Assembly (NCBI GenBank): GCA_033557835.1
Contig: JAWQRO010000480.1
Location: 1-38,218, forward strand
Source: Helochares maculicollis
Taxonomy: Eukaryota > Arthropoda > Insecta > Coleoptera > Hydrophilidae
Reading direction: 5' to 3'
DNA length: 38,218 nt
In this document: positions 11,634-23,330 of the stretch, piece by piece
Layout of the letters: the number at the start of each line of letters is the position of its first letter
Position numbering within the stretch: position 1 is the stretch's first letter
Program-made: the position numbers and the translations under genes
Notes under the pieces: model-generated
The model's database searches: none
Told to the model about the DNA's origin: nothing
Seen by the model: only the letters and a program-made list of their open reading frames with translations

Positions 11634-12665
11634 AAAACTACCCCACTACAAAACGTCATATTCGTTTAGTTGTTTACGTGTTAGTGGCATACTTCTTTTT
11701 TGTGTTAAACATGTCGAATTTTGACCCAAGTAAAGAGCATTTGCGGCATGTACTGCTTTTCTTGTTCAGTCAAAAGAAAAAGGTATCGGAAAGTCATTGA
11801 ATTCTTGTAGAAAATCTTGCTCCAACTATCAAGACTTGTGAACGCTGGTTTCAACGTTTCAAAAGTGGCGATTTCAATGTTATTGACAAAGAACGTGAAA
11901 ATCGACCAAAAAAGTTTGAAGACGACGAATTACAAGTATTATAAGACAATACACAAACACAACAAATGATGGCGGAGCCGTCGAATGTTGCTTGGCAATC
12001 CATTTCCGATCGCCTGAGAGCCATGGGGAAGATTCAAAAAGTTGGAAAATGGGTTCCACAGAAACTGAACGAACAACATATGGAAAGACGAAAACCTGTG
12101 TGCGAAATGCTGCATTTGTGCCACAAAAGAAAGGAGTTTTTGCATCGAGTTGTAGCTGGCGATGAAAAGTGGACAAATTTTGAGAATCCTAAACATAAGA
12201 AATCATGGGCCACGCCAGGACAACAATTAATACCGTCAGCTAACGACAACAAATGTTCAATTTAAATCAGGCATTGATCAAAAAACGCCCAGAATAGGCT
12301 CGAAGACACGACAAAGTCATTTTGCAGCATGACAACGCTCCTGCACATACAGCCAAAGTAGCCAAAAAAAGATTTCTTTGCTTGGTTGAAAACTCCTACC
12401 CCACCCGCCGTATTCACCAGACCTGGCGCCTTCTGATTATCACTTCTTCTCATCGATGGGACACGCACTGGCTGAGCAACCATTCAAAACTTTCCAGGAT
12501 GTACAAAAATGGCTCGATGAATGGAGATCAATGAAAGTTGAAGCTTTCTTTTGGAATGGTATCCTAAATTTGCCCAAGAGATGGATAAAATGTGTAAAAA
12601 GCGAGAGCCAGTACTTTGAATAAAAAATGTTTTGCCATTGTCCTTAAAGAATTGCGTAGTTTTCA
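11634..12665 (+). mobile_element. Mariner relic C (cecropia-like)
   Basis: Coding remains run 11711-12623. Possible terminal repeats share only AAAACTAC: at about 11634 on the left and, reverse-complemented, at about 12656-12665 on the right, so the ends are approximate. About 50 codons between the GDEKW block and the NLNQALIKKRPE block are missing, which explains the short length. No TA duplication was confirmed. The protein style matches copy E and the cecropia-type mariners I know, so the subfamily is tentative. Confidence 0.8.
11711..12623 (+). pseudogene. Mariner C transposase pseudogene
   Basis: Starts with ATG at 11711 (MSNFDPSKEHLRHVLLFLF). One frame holds to 12265 with stops near 11798 and 11942. 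It shows TIKTCERWFQRFKSGDF, a SDRLRAMGKIQKVGKWVP helix-turn-helix/linker region and AGDEKW. After an internal deletion a new frame gives KVILQHDNAPAHTAK. A further frameshift puts PHPPYSPDLAPSDYHFF and the C-terminus in a third frame, ending SQYFE-stop at 12623. All three catalytic Asp residues (GDEKW, HDNAPAH, PSDY) survive although the gene is broken. Confidence 0.88.
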
Positions 12666-13006
12666 TTTTAAACTTGCGCTCTTGGTAACTTCCAAATATA
12701 TAAGTATAAATTGTACGACTTTAAAATATAGTATTAACTTTTAGGAGACGCAAAATTGGCGAATCAAATGTCTGTAATACAATTACGTTGGCTGCAAATT
12801 CAACAATTTTTAAAATTAAACTCTTACTTATATATCTGACATAAAATATTTAAAAAAGTTTAGTATTACATGTGGATATTTATCATTTAACAAGAATTTA
12901 TCATTTATTTTTAATTTTCAATGACCAATAGAGCCTGGAATAGACATATCAAATAATCCAATTTCTCATTTCTAGTTATCCAAAGGAGATGCATTGGCTC
13001 TATGAC
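12666..13006. other. Intronic spacer, nothing recognised
   Basis: Short AT-rich stretch between mariner C and the gag relic, with no identified feature. Confidence 0.35.
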
Positions 13007-14205
13007 TTACGCAACGCATAACGAAAGAGTTTTAGAAATTGCGGTCGTAAATGTGTAAAACTGAGAATTGAAGGGTTTTGAAACAACCGATATATGTGCA
13101 AAATGTAACAGATATTGATTGTGTGATTTATTGCACCTTTTACATTTCCATGCCCAACTGTGTTTGGCCACATGGCCTTTCCATAAACAGTTTAAACACA
13201 AGTTTCTTTGTTTGGCATCCTTTATTCTCATTAGAACCGATTTCTTAAGAATGCCATGGTCAGCGTCACATCCAGTACACCGTTTATAAGTGATGTTTGT
13301 AACATTTGATATTTTTTGTTTTGCACTATGGCCGATTTTAACCGATCCGATTGTTTCCAATACCCTACATCTGTTCGACAGAAAATTTAGCATTTGTTTC
13401 GTCGTGGTGAACTCAACGAAGTTTCCCACGCCTACGGGGTATCGATATCTAGTTTGTTCATTACTATATAGATTGGCAGCGTATCCCACGTATCGACCGA
13501 TTGTTCCAACTGTCGTAAAGCACCCAAATGTTTGTTTAATTCGTCAATTAGACCACGAAGACCGTTCGAAGCTTCATTTACCATTGTTAGTAAACTGAAG
13601 ATTGCCTTTACATGGCTATTGACTATTAATTTTTTATTCTCAAACCTATCTTTTAATATTGTCTACGCCACAGAATAATTTGCCTCGGTTATCTCTAAAG
13701 AGCCAATTGATTGCATAGCCGAACCACTAAGGCAAGAATTTAAAAAATAATATTTTTGGATGTCGAATAGTCGAGCGTTCGAATCAATAAGGCCAACAAA
13801 GGCTTCCTTAAAGTTAAGTCATGTTTCATAATTGCCTTCGAATTTAGGCAATTCTAGCTCCGGTAACCGCAAGTTATTCTCAATATTTTGATTGACGACC
13901 TTTGGTACCCCTGTAATTCACACCTTCGCTTCCGTCATCGCGTCAAAATATACATTTTCAAATTCGTCAATAACCAACTCGTCGCTTTCTTCCTTTCTGT
14001 AGGCCGTAATTTGCGACTGAGCCACGTAGAATTCGTCGTAAACCTTTTCAATTCGTTCTAAACGCGTTTCAAATTTTACCGGCGTTGCATCCAGATTACT
14101 TTCCAGCCAAATTTTAAAATTATTTATTTTACCGGCGCAATTATTCCTTACTGACAATGCCAAGTCCAATTTAGTATGCATTTTTAATAATATTTGATGA
14201 TACAC
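13007..14205 (-). pseudogene. BEL/Pao-type retrotransposon gag remnant
   Basis: Gag packages the RNA of LTR retrotransposons. The - strand reading starts near 14205 (KMHTKLDLALSVRNN) and contains ELPKFEGNYE and FVGLIDSNARLFDIQKYY, typical of the BEL/Pao gag domain (DUF1759). It continues through LGALRQLEQSVDTWDTLPIY and FLSNRCRVLE to a zinc-knuckle region at about 13157-13280. The second knuckle reads CLNCLWKGHVAKHS, so its last Cys has become Ser; a CTGCDADH pair precedes it. At least three stops (two at expected Trp codons) and a frameshift near 13410 disable it. No protease, reverse transcriptase or long terminal repeats were found, so only the 5' part of an element remains. Confidence 0.85.
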
Positions 14206-14320
14206 AAAAATTTAGCCAAACAGAAGTAGTTTTCCCTTAGGATAAGTGTTAATAGGACTGACCTGTTTCCTTCTTGTAAAACTTGAACTATGCTCGTGAT
14301 AGCGTTTCCAATTTTGTCGT

Positions 14321-14460
14321 GCCTCTTGCACTTTCTTCGTGCCTCATACACTTTCTTCGTACCTCATGCATTTTCTTCGTGTTTCTTGCACTATCTTCGT
14401 GTCTCATGCACTTTCTTCGTGCCTCTTGCACTAACGTATAGCCTCTTGCACTATCAGGTT
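14321..14460 (+). repeat. 20-bp tandem array, seven units
   Basis: Seven exact-length 20-bp units, consensus GCCTCTTGCACTTTCTTCGT, run in register from 14321; the last two diverge in their second half. A decayed eighth unit may lie at 14301-14320. The array lies just upstream (in gag orientation) of the BEL/Pao relic, so it may be part of that element's leader or an independent minisatellite. Confidence 0.92.
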
Positions 14461-14520
14461 GCACTTTAAATATCGCTTCTTTGTACCATTTATCGCCGTA
14501 GGCTTTAACAATGATACACC

Positions 14521-14655
14521 ATCCGTTGACGAAGGACCAAAAGTCTTGCATCCGGCTCGAAAGGACCAAAAAATGTATCATTCGGCTCGAAGACAAAAAT
14601 GTATCATCCAATTGGATAGACCAAAGAATGTTTCATCCAACTCGAATGGATGGAA
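14521..14655 (+). repeat. Short degenerate array with GGACCAAAA and TCATCC-GGCTCGAA motifs
   Basis: About four units of 30-40 bp carry a (A/G)GACCAAA(A/G) segment followed by T(A/T)(G/T)CATCC(G/A)(G/A)CTCGA. Unit length varies and the last two are diverged. It ends directly against the left side of mariner D, where that element's terminal repeat should be. Confidence 0.6.
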
Positions 14656-15946
14656 TTTTGTGTTTTTTCATAAATTATTTATTTATTCATGAATATCTAT
14701 TTTGTCCCCTTCAAAGTAATCCCCATGAGATATTATACACTTCTGTCAACGGTTTTTCCAATCTTCGACGCACTTAAAAAAATAATTTTCTTTTCTTTTG
14801 TTCAGTTCCTCCTTCGATGCCATCTTTATCTCGTCAATATTAGCGTAGCGTCGTCCTTTCATGGTCCTCTTTAGTTTCGGGAACAAGAAAAAGTTACAGG
14901 GGGTCAGATCTGGGGAATATAGTGGCTATGGCATCATTCGTGTGTTGTTTTTGGCCAAAAAGTCGCGCACAAGCAACGATGTGTGAGCAGGGGCGTTATC
15001 TTGGTGCAAAAGCCAATTTTTGTTCTTCCACAAATCCGGGCGTTTCTGGCGGATTGCTTCACGCAAATTGCGCATAACTTACAGGTAATATTCCCCATTG
15101 ACCGTTCTACCTTGTGACAAGAGCTCACGATGCACCATACCCCTGCAATTGAAGAAAACGGTAAGCAAAACTTTCAGTCGACCGAACTTGGCGCGCTTTT
15201 TTCGGTCTTGGTTTGTGCGGCAGCTTCCATTGAGATTATTGAGCTTTGGTTTCCACGTCATAACCGTAAACCCACGATTCGTCACCAGTAATGACCCTCT
15301 GGAGCAAATTTGGGTCGTCGCGAACAGAGTCCAACAGCTCATTAGCAATTTTCACGCGAAACTGTTTTTGGTCGAAATTGAGCAATTATTGTAGGAATTT
15401 CGCGGCGGCCCGTCTCATGCCCAACTCATTGATAAAAATCGAATGGCACGAGCCAATCGATATATTTAGGTCCTCAGTAACTTCTCTAACGGTGATTCGA
15501 CGATTGGCCAATACCATCTTTTTCACTTCATCAATTTTTTCGTCTGTTGTTGAAGTACTCGGGCGTCCGGCACGCTCTTCGTCGTTCACATCTTCTCGGC
15601 CTTCTGAGAACATTTTGTACCACCGATAAACGTTGTTTCGGTCCAAAGCAGCTTCTCCGTATGTCAAAGTCAACATTCGGAATACATCCGCGCACTTAAT
15701 TTCTTTTTTCACACAAAATTTGACACAGGTTCTTTGATCCATTTTTTGAATAGGTAAAAATCGAAGACGAGCCAAAACACGTGCAAGTAAAGCATCTGTC
15801 AACAATTAACTGAACATTCAAAACATTCAAACTTGTCGGTATAAGTGAGAGACATGAGTACCAACATAACGCCACAAAAAATTTAAATTCGAATTTACGT
15901 AACCCGCGAAAATTCAAAATTTGCGGTACTTATTGAACACACCTCG
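14655..15946 (-). mobile_element. Mariner relic D (third lineage, left end missing)
   Basis: The right terminal repeat reads, outward to inward on the - strand, CGAGGTGTGTTCAATAAGTA, next to a TA at 15947-15948. No matching repeat is seen at the left, where the element meets the degenerate array near 14655. The transposase and the ACGAGGTGTGTTCAA-type terminus differ clearly from copies A/B and from C/E, so this is a third lineage. Its protein is often annotated as SETMAR-like or GVQW-type in arthropod genomes. Confidence 0.88.
14683..15742 (-). pseudogene. Mariner D transposase pseudogene
   Basis: ATG is at 15742 (MDQRTCVKFCVKKEIKCADV). The N-terminal helix-turn-helix half (YGEAALDRNNVYRWYKMFSE, DEERAGRPSTSTTDEK, ISIGSCHSIF) is intact down to a stop at about 15388. 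Beyond it come VITGDESWVYGYDVETK, KVLLTVFFNCRG, LLHQDNAPAHTSLLVRDF and YSPDLTPCNFFLFPKLK, spread over more than one frame with stops near 15080 and 14920. It ends GDYFEGDKIDIHE-stop at 14683. The third catalytic Asp (PCDFFLF) has become Asn. The first (GDESW) and second (QDNAPAH) remain. Confidence 0.9.
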
Positions 15947-15948
15947 TA

Positions 15949-18115
15949 CATTAATTGTATTTAATCACTTCTCAATGGTATGTACAAGGGCGTTACAAAT
16001 GGTTTGACTTATTTCTATAGTTCACAACGGCATACTTAACACTAGTCTTAAAACTAACCTATGAGAAAGTTGTAGGGACGGCACCCTCTTCCTTCAGCGA
16101 CCCAATAGGACGCAACATTGATCTTATTTGATATTTATTTAAAAGTGGAACACCTGCATTTGCAGTTCTTCAAAAATCGAAGTAACAAAGATGTAAATGA
16201 TTGGTTGATACTTGCCTCTCATATTATTTTCAAAAATCGTTGTTGTTATCACCAATATGATTAGATATATGTTCATTGGAAACAAATATGCTGAATCATT
16301 TTAGAATATCCAACTCACCGCCATTGGTGATTCAGACAATTGTCATCAATATTATATTAATAAAAACATTGTAAAGAGTTAAAATTGCAGTCCGGTCTTT
16401 GCATAAAAGGACTTAATATATAATGGAAAGTAAAACCGAAATTTTTAGATTGCAAAGTAAAAATGTGTGATGCATAATTAGAGTAGGGAGAAATGTTTTT
16501 AAAACTCCAGGGGGTAAGTGTAAAATATAAAAACTTTAGAAATTTCGTCAATTAATTGGAATGTGAACTGAATTTGTAAGAGGCAGTGAATCTTTCCAAA
16601 GCTGATAAACAGGTGAATTGAACAAGACAGACGACAGTACAAATCATATACTAATCAATATCAAAGTGAAAAAACACCAAATAAATTCTTTGCACAAACA
16701 CAGATGCCCACAATTGGTACCCTAAACATATCTTAAAACTAAAACGATAATTAATTGCGAAAATATGATTTAGCCTCATATTAGAGAACATCTCGCTCTT
16801 GAAAAGCTTAATCAAAGTCAAAACACATTATAAAATGGAGCCACGATTCTTTCTATTTGTGCCTAAGTATACCTTTCTAAACATCAATATCTCACAGTGT
16901 AATTTTGTATCAAATTCAACCTCTGCAATTTTCTTGCCTTAACCCAACACGTAGGTGGACATAATATAGAGCTTTATCAATATTTTATGTTGGTTAACAC
17001 AAACTAACACCAGGACAAACAACAAACAATAAAAGAAACAACCATAATCGTATTTCAGCCCCACTACAAGAAAGGAAATGTCTGTCATTTGGAATTATTT
17101 TTGACATGAGGAAAGTAAAAGCCTGGGGGGAAACGGAAATTGAACAAATCTCGAGAGCATTTTTTTATTTTTAGCTTTTTCAATATTTATTCTGGTTTTA
17201 TTTATGCCTCCGTTATTTTTATCGCCCCACTACTAGTGACGGCGCGGTGCTCCACCCGCCACCACCGCCGCGACGGCTTTGGTGGGGCGTCGCCAAGAGA
17301 GAAGCTTCGCGCCTCGTTCCGACACTCTTGTCCCGTTACAAATATTTTTTATTACTGTTGCTGTTACTACTATTATTATTATTTTATATTACGCTCGTGC
17401 TTTTCATCATCCTACGTAATATATATTTCGTGATAATATAGGGCTGTAAAATTTTGAGTACCGCGGTTTACTGCCGCTCCCCTCCATAAAGGTAACTATG
17501 ACACATCATTTGAAACACCCACTTTAGTTTTGATGACATTTGGCTGTAAAAGGGTCGTTAAAATACGAAATTATTACAAACTGGAGTAGTAACTCTAATT
17601 TTAATACTTTAATGCCCAGGGCTAATTTTGGGAAGCGAGTTTAGTGCCCCCTCTACTACAACACATCAATAAATACAGCGCTATTATTCTATTATTATGG
17701 TTCCAAAGGGTGCATGCAGTAATTTGGAATTTTCAGCGCTATTTTTTAAGTTGCGCTCGTTCCATTTGTGATGAGGCTAATTTTTCTTATAAATTAGAGC
17801 TCGAAAGACTTAAGAAAGACCGAAAGAGGCGGCAAGCGCCCTCGTTTATTTTTCTTTTAGATTTCAAAATTTCACGCTTGGAATAACACTTAAATCTCAT
17901 TTGTAATTGTTTTCTTCGCGAAAGGGAAATCTTTTATTTGAAAATTGAATTATTTTGTTTCCATTTTACTCTCCTTTTGGTACATGGGCGACTCCATTCA
18001 TTTCACTGCAGACAGATCATAATTTTTAAGGAGTCCAGTTACAGTAGCTCCCTTTCTAAGAGAAAGCTCCCTTTTGCTTGCGGAGTCTTCTCTTTTTAGA
18101 AAACGCTCCCTTTAT
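15949..18115. other. Intron stretch with a GC-rich island near 17225-17330
   Basis: Mostly AT-rich non-coding sequence. An abrupt GC-rich block at about 17225-17330 (CGCCACCACCGCCGCGACGG region, with CCACC/GGTGG complementarity) is followed by an ATT-rich microsatellite at 17365-17385. No exon or element was recognised. Confidence 0.4.
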
Positions 18116-18220
18116 TCAAGTAGTTCCCTTTGCTGTAGTTCTCATTGCTGGAGTTCCCGTTACTGGAGTTCCCCTTACTGGAGTCCCCCTTACTGGAGTT
18201 CATTTTACTAAAGGATTTTT
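18116..18220 (+). repeat. 15-bp tandem array, about seven units
   Basis: Consensus TACTGGAGTTCCCCT, in register from about 18116 to 18220, best preserved at 18131-18205. Looser relatives (AGTAGCTCCCTTT, AAGCTCCCTTTTG) extend to about 18040. Because 15 is a multiple of three, an open frame there reads as a VPLTG pentapeptide repeat; this is most likely incidental. Confidence 0.9.
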
Positions 18221-19919
18221 TACAACAGAGTCGCTTTATCAAGATTTTTCAGTACCAAGCCTTCTATTCAGAAATAACTTTTCATATTTCTTAAGATACT
18301 CCCTCTTGCAAGCTATACTTTTCAGTTTCCTGCATTCACCAAGTCTCTGTTTTAAGTCTATTAATTAAAGACATCAACAAATTGAGAGGGCCTCCGTTTT
18401 GAATTTAATGTAGCTCGATTTCCTCTGAGAAAAATCTTCATTTAACGCCATTACATTAATCTTTTCCAAGTCGGCCCATCGTCGCCTCCGTAGATGCTTG
18501 GTAGTAGCTCGCATATTGATACACGCGAAACCTCAAACAATCCCAACTCAACAAGAGGATCGGTTTCATCCCCTAGTGCGTACAAACTACGTATGTATAA
18601 TTTAGAACGAGTTCAATGCGCACATGTTGACTTAGTTCCTCAAACGTGAGCAATTGAACCTACTAATTTCCAATTTCCGTTTAAACCGCAAGAGATGTAC
18701 TGTTCGCCACCTCGCTCCGGCCACCCCCTTGAATATAAATCAGTCCCAATCTGCTCTGTTTTGTTTAATCTCATCCCGTTTCGCCCCGATCATCCCCCGG
18801 TTCCTAAATTCGCCTCTTAAATAACCTCCGAGCCGATATTCCTTCCCCTGGCCGTCATTTTCACTTTCTCGCTATTCATTCCAGGGCAAAGCTCTAACGG
18901 CCTCACATCCATGCCCGTACATTAGTTTAAAGATCACCCTCGTGTATTTGCACTTGGCCATTTTTTCAGTTCCTCGGAAGTGTCTGAAAGGCCAGTTTAG
19001 CACATCAAGTCTCGCGAAAAATGGCCCTTGTTAGCGGAGGTAGAGTTTATTACCAAAAAGGGAAACTAGGCCAGCCGTTAGTGGCTTTCCGAAATATAGT
19101 GTTGCCTTTAATGCTTTAACACGTGGTCACCTCCAGCGTCCAGTCCCTGGAATCGACCCCGGCCATTAAGAATTTTACCTTGTTACTAAATATTTAGGGC
19201 TTAATCCTAAATTAAAAGTTAGGTATTTAAGTAATTATCTTAGTTTTGATTTATCATCACACAATTCTACTTTACAATCTAAAAATTTCAGTTTTACCTT
19301 CGATTATACACTAGGTTTCTCAATAAATATTCGGTTCGGTAAGAAAGGTCGTTGCTACTAGCCTAATTTTTTTTGTTATGTTGGTACACTCTTGATATGA
19401 ATCTTGCCGAAATGTAATTTAATAGCAATTTCCCTTAAGTTTTGCATCCTTGGTATGATAAACCCTAAAAGTGCTTTGCTTGGTGTCGTACTTGGGATTA
19501 TATAAAGAAATCTTCATTCCTAATATAAATACATCAGATTGAAAACATTTCAACAAATGCAACCGATTTTACTTTTCAGCAGAACAAGTTTAGCAACATT
19601 TACAAATGGTTGAGAATAAACAAGCTTTTTACAAAATCCGCACATTACAAGAGACATTACAAATACAAGCATTTATATAGAAACCAACATACTTATATTA
19701 CATTATAAAAAAACGATTTCGTATGAAATCAATGTCATCAATATTGGTCAAAGGTAAATTTACTACTAGTCGAGGAAAATTAAGTCCATAAAAATTTCGA
19801 ATAGAAGACGTTAAAGAAACCTAAACAGTAAAATATTGAAACAAACATGAGTCTTTAGTCGATTAAAACGAACAACATGAATAGAGATTTAAGTAAACAT
19901 TTCAATTAATAAAAACAAA
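18221..19919. other. Intron stretch, GC-richer part at 18450-19160
   Basis: No coding or mobile signature. The block 18450-19160 has higher GC content than its surroundings and few long A/T runs, which could mark conserved or regulatory DNA, but no specific motif supports this. From 19160 to 19919 the sequence is AT-rich with nothing recognised. Confidence 0.35.
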
Positions 19920-22010
19920 ATCAAGCTAATCTAATATTTTTTGTAGCTGCGGCTTCAATGAAAGTAAAATAAACGGTGAGCACGGAAATGAATATAGTAG
20001 CACATCCGATTTCTCTTAGCAGTGAAACTAGATTAAAAGTAAGGTGCATCTTGCTCCCAGATGGAAATATCCAGGACGTTGTCTCCACAATGGTACCTGC
20101 AAAACTGAAAAAATAACAAATGTTGAGCAATATAAGAATATAGAAGCACCTCCGATCTACCTTAATATCCAAACTGGCTTCAAAATACTTGGTCCTAGCT
20201 GGAAATTTCCAGAAGACCTGGTTTCTACTTCACCGAAGCATAGCTCTTCAACTGCCGACACCAGACTGCAACCATGTAGCCTAGTCTCCTCGTGAATGCT
20301 AAATTTTCATCTGAACCAAAGAGAATCGGTCGGTCCATGAACCTCCAACTATCCAGGATGTCTGGGTCTAAATCAATCAGATGGACCCACTCCTTGAGAG
20401 GGGTATGTGGCTCCGGAGTCGCTTCATGACTTTAGAGTCGCCTTCATGACTAAAAAATATCAACACCCAAAGAAAGAAGGCGATCCACCGAACCGACCGA
20501 ACTCTCTTCCGTTCCAATTAAAATCAGCAATCATTCAGAAATTAAGATATATGCGAGTCGTAGCTGTAAAACTGTTATAGAAAATTAGGTTGTGAAAATA
20601 AAATAAGTGATGAGCGAGGCAATAGTATAGAAACATCTCCGACTATACTTAGCATCCAAACTGGATTGAAAATAAGTTAAAGCTTGGTCTCGGATGGAAA
20701 CTTCTAGATCACGTGGTTTCTACTGAGGCCGAAACATATCCATTCTCTTTAATTGCCGAAACCAGATTGCAACCATATAGCCTAGTCCCCTCGTGAATGC
20801 CAAATTTTCAACTGAACGAAAGAGAGTCTGTCGGCCAATGAACCTCCAACTATTCAGGATGTCCGGGTCAAAATCAATCAGATGGACCCAATCCTTGAGA
20901 GGAGTATGTGGCTCCGGAATCGCTCTTTGGCCTTAGATTCGCCTTCATGACTTCAGAGTACCAACATCCAAAGAAAGGAGGCGATCCACCGAACCGACCT
21001 AACTCTCTTCTGTTCCAATCAAAATCTGCACTCATTCAGAAATCAGGATACATGCGAGTCGTAGCTGTAAAACTGATAAAGAAAGTTAGGTTGTAAAATT
21101 AAAATAAGTGATGAGCGAGGCAATAGTATAGAAACATCTCCGACTATACTTACCATCCAAACTGGATTGAGCACAAGTTAAAACTTGGTCCAAGAAATTT
21201 CTAGACCATGCGGTTTCTACTGAGGTGGAGCATATCCATTCTATTCAACTGCTGAAACAAGACTGCAAACATGTAATTCAGTCTCCTCATGAACATAAAA
21301 TTTTGATTAGAACGAAAGAGAGTCAGTCGGTTGGTGAACCTCCAACCCTCCAGGATGTCAGGCTTAAATATATCAGATGGACTCACTCCTTGAAATGGGT
21401 ATGTGGCGCCGGAATCGCTCTAGGGCCTTAGAGTCGCCTTCATGACTTAAAAGTGCCAACATCCAAAGAAAGAAAGCGATCCAGCGAACCATTCGTACTC
21501 TCTTCCGTTCCAATCAAAATCAGCACTCATTCAGAAATCAGGATACATTTTGTCGTAGCTGTAAAAAACTAAATGAAAGCTATGTTGTGAAAATAAAACA
21601 AGTGATGAACGAGGTAGTAATATAGAAACGCTTCCGACCTCACTTACCATCCATACTGGATTGAAAATAAGTTGAATTTTGGTCCCAGATGGAAATTTCG
21701 AACACGTGGCCTCAATGATGGCTGCAGCAAAGCTGAAAATAAAGCAAGCGTTGAGTGAAGAAATTATATAAAAGCACATTCAATCTCTCTTACTTCAGAT
21801 TTAGCCTGACGAGGTACTGAATCATAGTCACGGATGGATACTATCATGATCTCTTCAAGGGCCGACGCGGGCCGATGGGGCCGAGCGGGCCGAAACACAC
21901 CCTATCTCTTCAACCTCCGAAAGTAGGTTGCTTATAAAATGTTATCCCTAATAGGATTTTCAAGTACATTTGATTTCTACGTTGGCAGCAGCAGTCTGAG
22001 AATAAAATAA
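19920..22010 (-). repeat. Composite tandem array of exon-like units, antisense to neuroligin
   Basis: The anchor CATCCAAACTGGATTGA recurs (diverged in places) at about 20022, 20164, 20651, 21152, 21646 and 21798. This gives three long periods of 487, 501 and 494 bp flanked by two short ones of about 142 and 150 bp. Long units equal short units plus a block of about 350 bp. On the - strand the short unit 21646-21760 looks like an exon: acceptor TTATTTTCAG, then FAAAIIEATCSKFPSGTKIQ and LIFNPVWM without a stop, then donor GTAAGTGAGG. A second open copy at about 20022-20130 reads AGTIVETTSWIFPSGSKMHL. The 350-bp block carries an open stretch (DPDILDSWRF, LAFTRRLGYMVAVW) seen in all three long units. 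Some copies have stops and lost donors. I do not recognise the protein; it could be duplicated exons of a decayed antisense gene, or satellite DNA. Confidence 0.8.
21855..21892 (+). repeat. GGGCCGA short repeat
   Basis: Four GGGCCGA or GGCCGA copies at 8-11 base spacing form a GC-rich patch inside AT-rich DNA at the diverged end of the composite array. It is probably a local slippage expansion. Confidence 0.6.
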
Positions 22011-23330
22011 ATATTTAGGCTTCTATTTAAAAATAATTGGCTTTAATTGTAAGGTTAGGTCAATGAAACACGATGTTACAATTTCGTTAGACATTCATTA
22101 ACAGACAGCATCGAATAATGTGACACACAGAAGCACGCAGCTGAAAAGACGTTTCTAATTTAGATTTTAAAATTTTGTAAGTTATCAAAAGTAAGTTTCT
22201 TTGCCGTACTTGCGACAGATACTAAAAAGTTCGTTTCTAGTGGTTCTTTCGCCCTGAAACTTCATATATAATATTTGTGTAGTGTCTTTCAAGCGTGTAA
22301 CAAATTTTAAGTCAATAGTTCTATTTATACGCCTAGTTTACTTGAAAAAATCAAAACTGTGTAGGTAAACAGCTACATCCGGTAGTCCTACATGCCTCAA
22401 AACTAGATACAGATCTATATGTTTGCAATAATAGCCGTATACTAAATTTCATCGCTTCACTTCAAACGGTCTGACCGCTATCGTATATACATACACACAA
22501 AGACAACATGCCAAAACTTGTCAAAGTGGATTCAAGAGCATTCAAAATGTGGAGATCAGTCAAAATCTCGAGTTTGAATGTTTTATGATCCCAATTCCTT
22601 TCCTTTACTATACTTTGTGTAATAATACGGGAATATAAAAATGTAGAATCCTATTCATATGAATCAAATTAAAATTTAGAACTAACAATAAATCTAAAGA
22701 TTTTCACAAAGCAGTGAACGTACGAAAATCTAACTTCATATACTAGTTTTAATTTTGGTAGAACTATCTACTAACCTGTTTTAAATTTAGTTGCACATAT
22801 GTTGCTGATTAATTGGCACTTCATAATATATTTCTAACTTTATTGCACAATATTGCCAATGATCCTCAACTAATATAACATTTATAAGATCATTAATAAC
22901 TCTGTAGCTCTTATCAATATCAATATTGACTGCAATAATAGCGTTTCAGTCAATTTGTATAAATAGTTAGTTGCACGTACATAGTTTGTATAGATAGCTA
23001 TATTCAAAAAAATATTTTAAAAAGACCTGTGGACTTTCCACTATCCCTAAATTATTTTTGCAAAGCTCATTGGATTCTATCCATTCTTAAGCAAGAATTA
23101 ACTTTGCTATGAGTTCAAAGTTCAAATTCTACGAAAATATTAAAAAATGACACCTCTCGGCTGTTCTAGCACAGTATCACTCCAAAAATGCTACAAAACC
23201 TACTTAAAACGATAAACAAATTCCACTTTACATTACGCTTTTCTCTCATTTACTGAAGTTCTAAGAAGTACAAATAAGTACTTGTTTATAAAAAAGTGCA
23301 TATTAATTGTAACAGAACGTTAGTTTAAGT
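22011..23330. other. Intronic AT-rich stretch, nothing recognised
   Basis: No gene or mobile-element signature was seen. The left end of mariner E must lie within the last part of this stretch, but no terminal repeat was found. Confidence 0.35.

Noticed and set aside
15098..15629. + strand open frames across mariner D
   Set aside because: Antisense shadows of the - strand transposase.
17140..17441. Overlapping open frames across the GC island
   Set aside because: Low-complexity translations (Pro-, Tyr- and Leu-rich) caused by the GC block and ATT microsatellite, not coding features.
18078..18368. 96-codon frame with VPLTG repeats as a gene
   Set aside because: The repeat is explained by the 15-bp array; the ends have no domain, signal or splice support.
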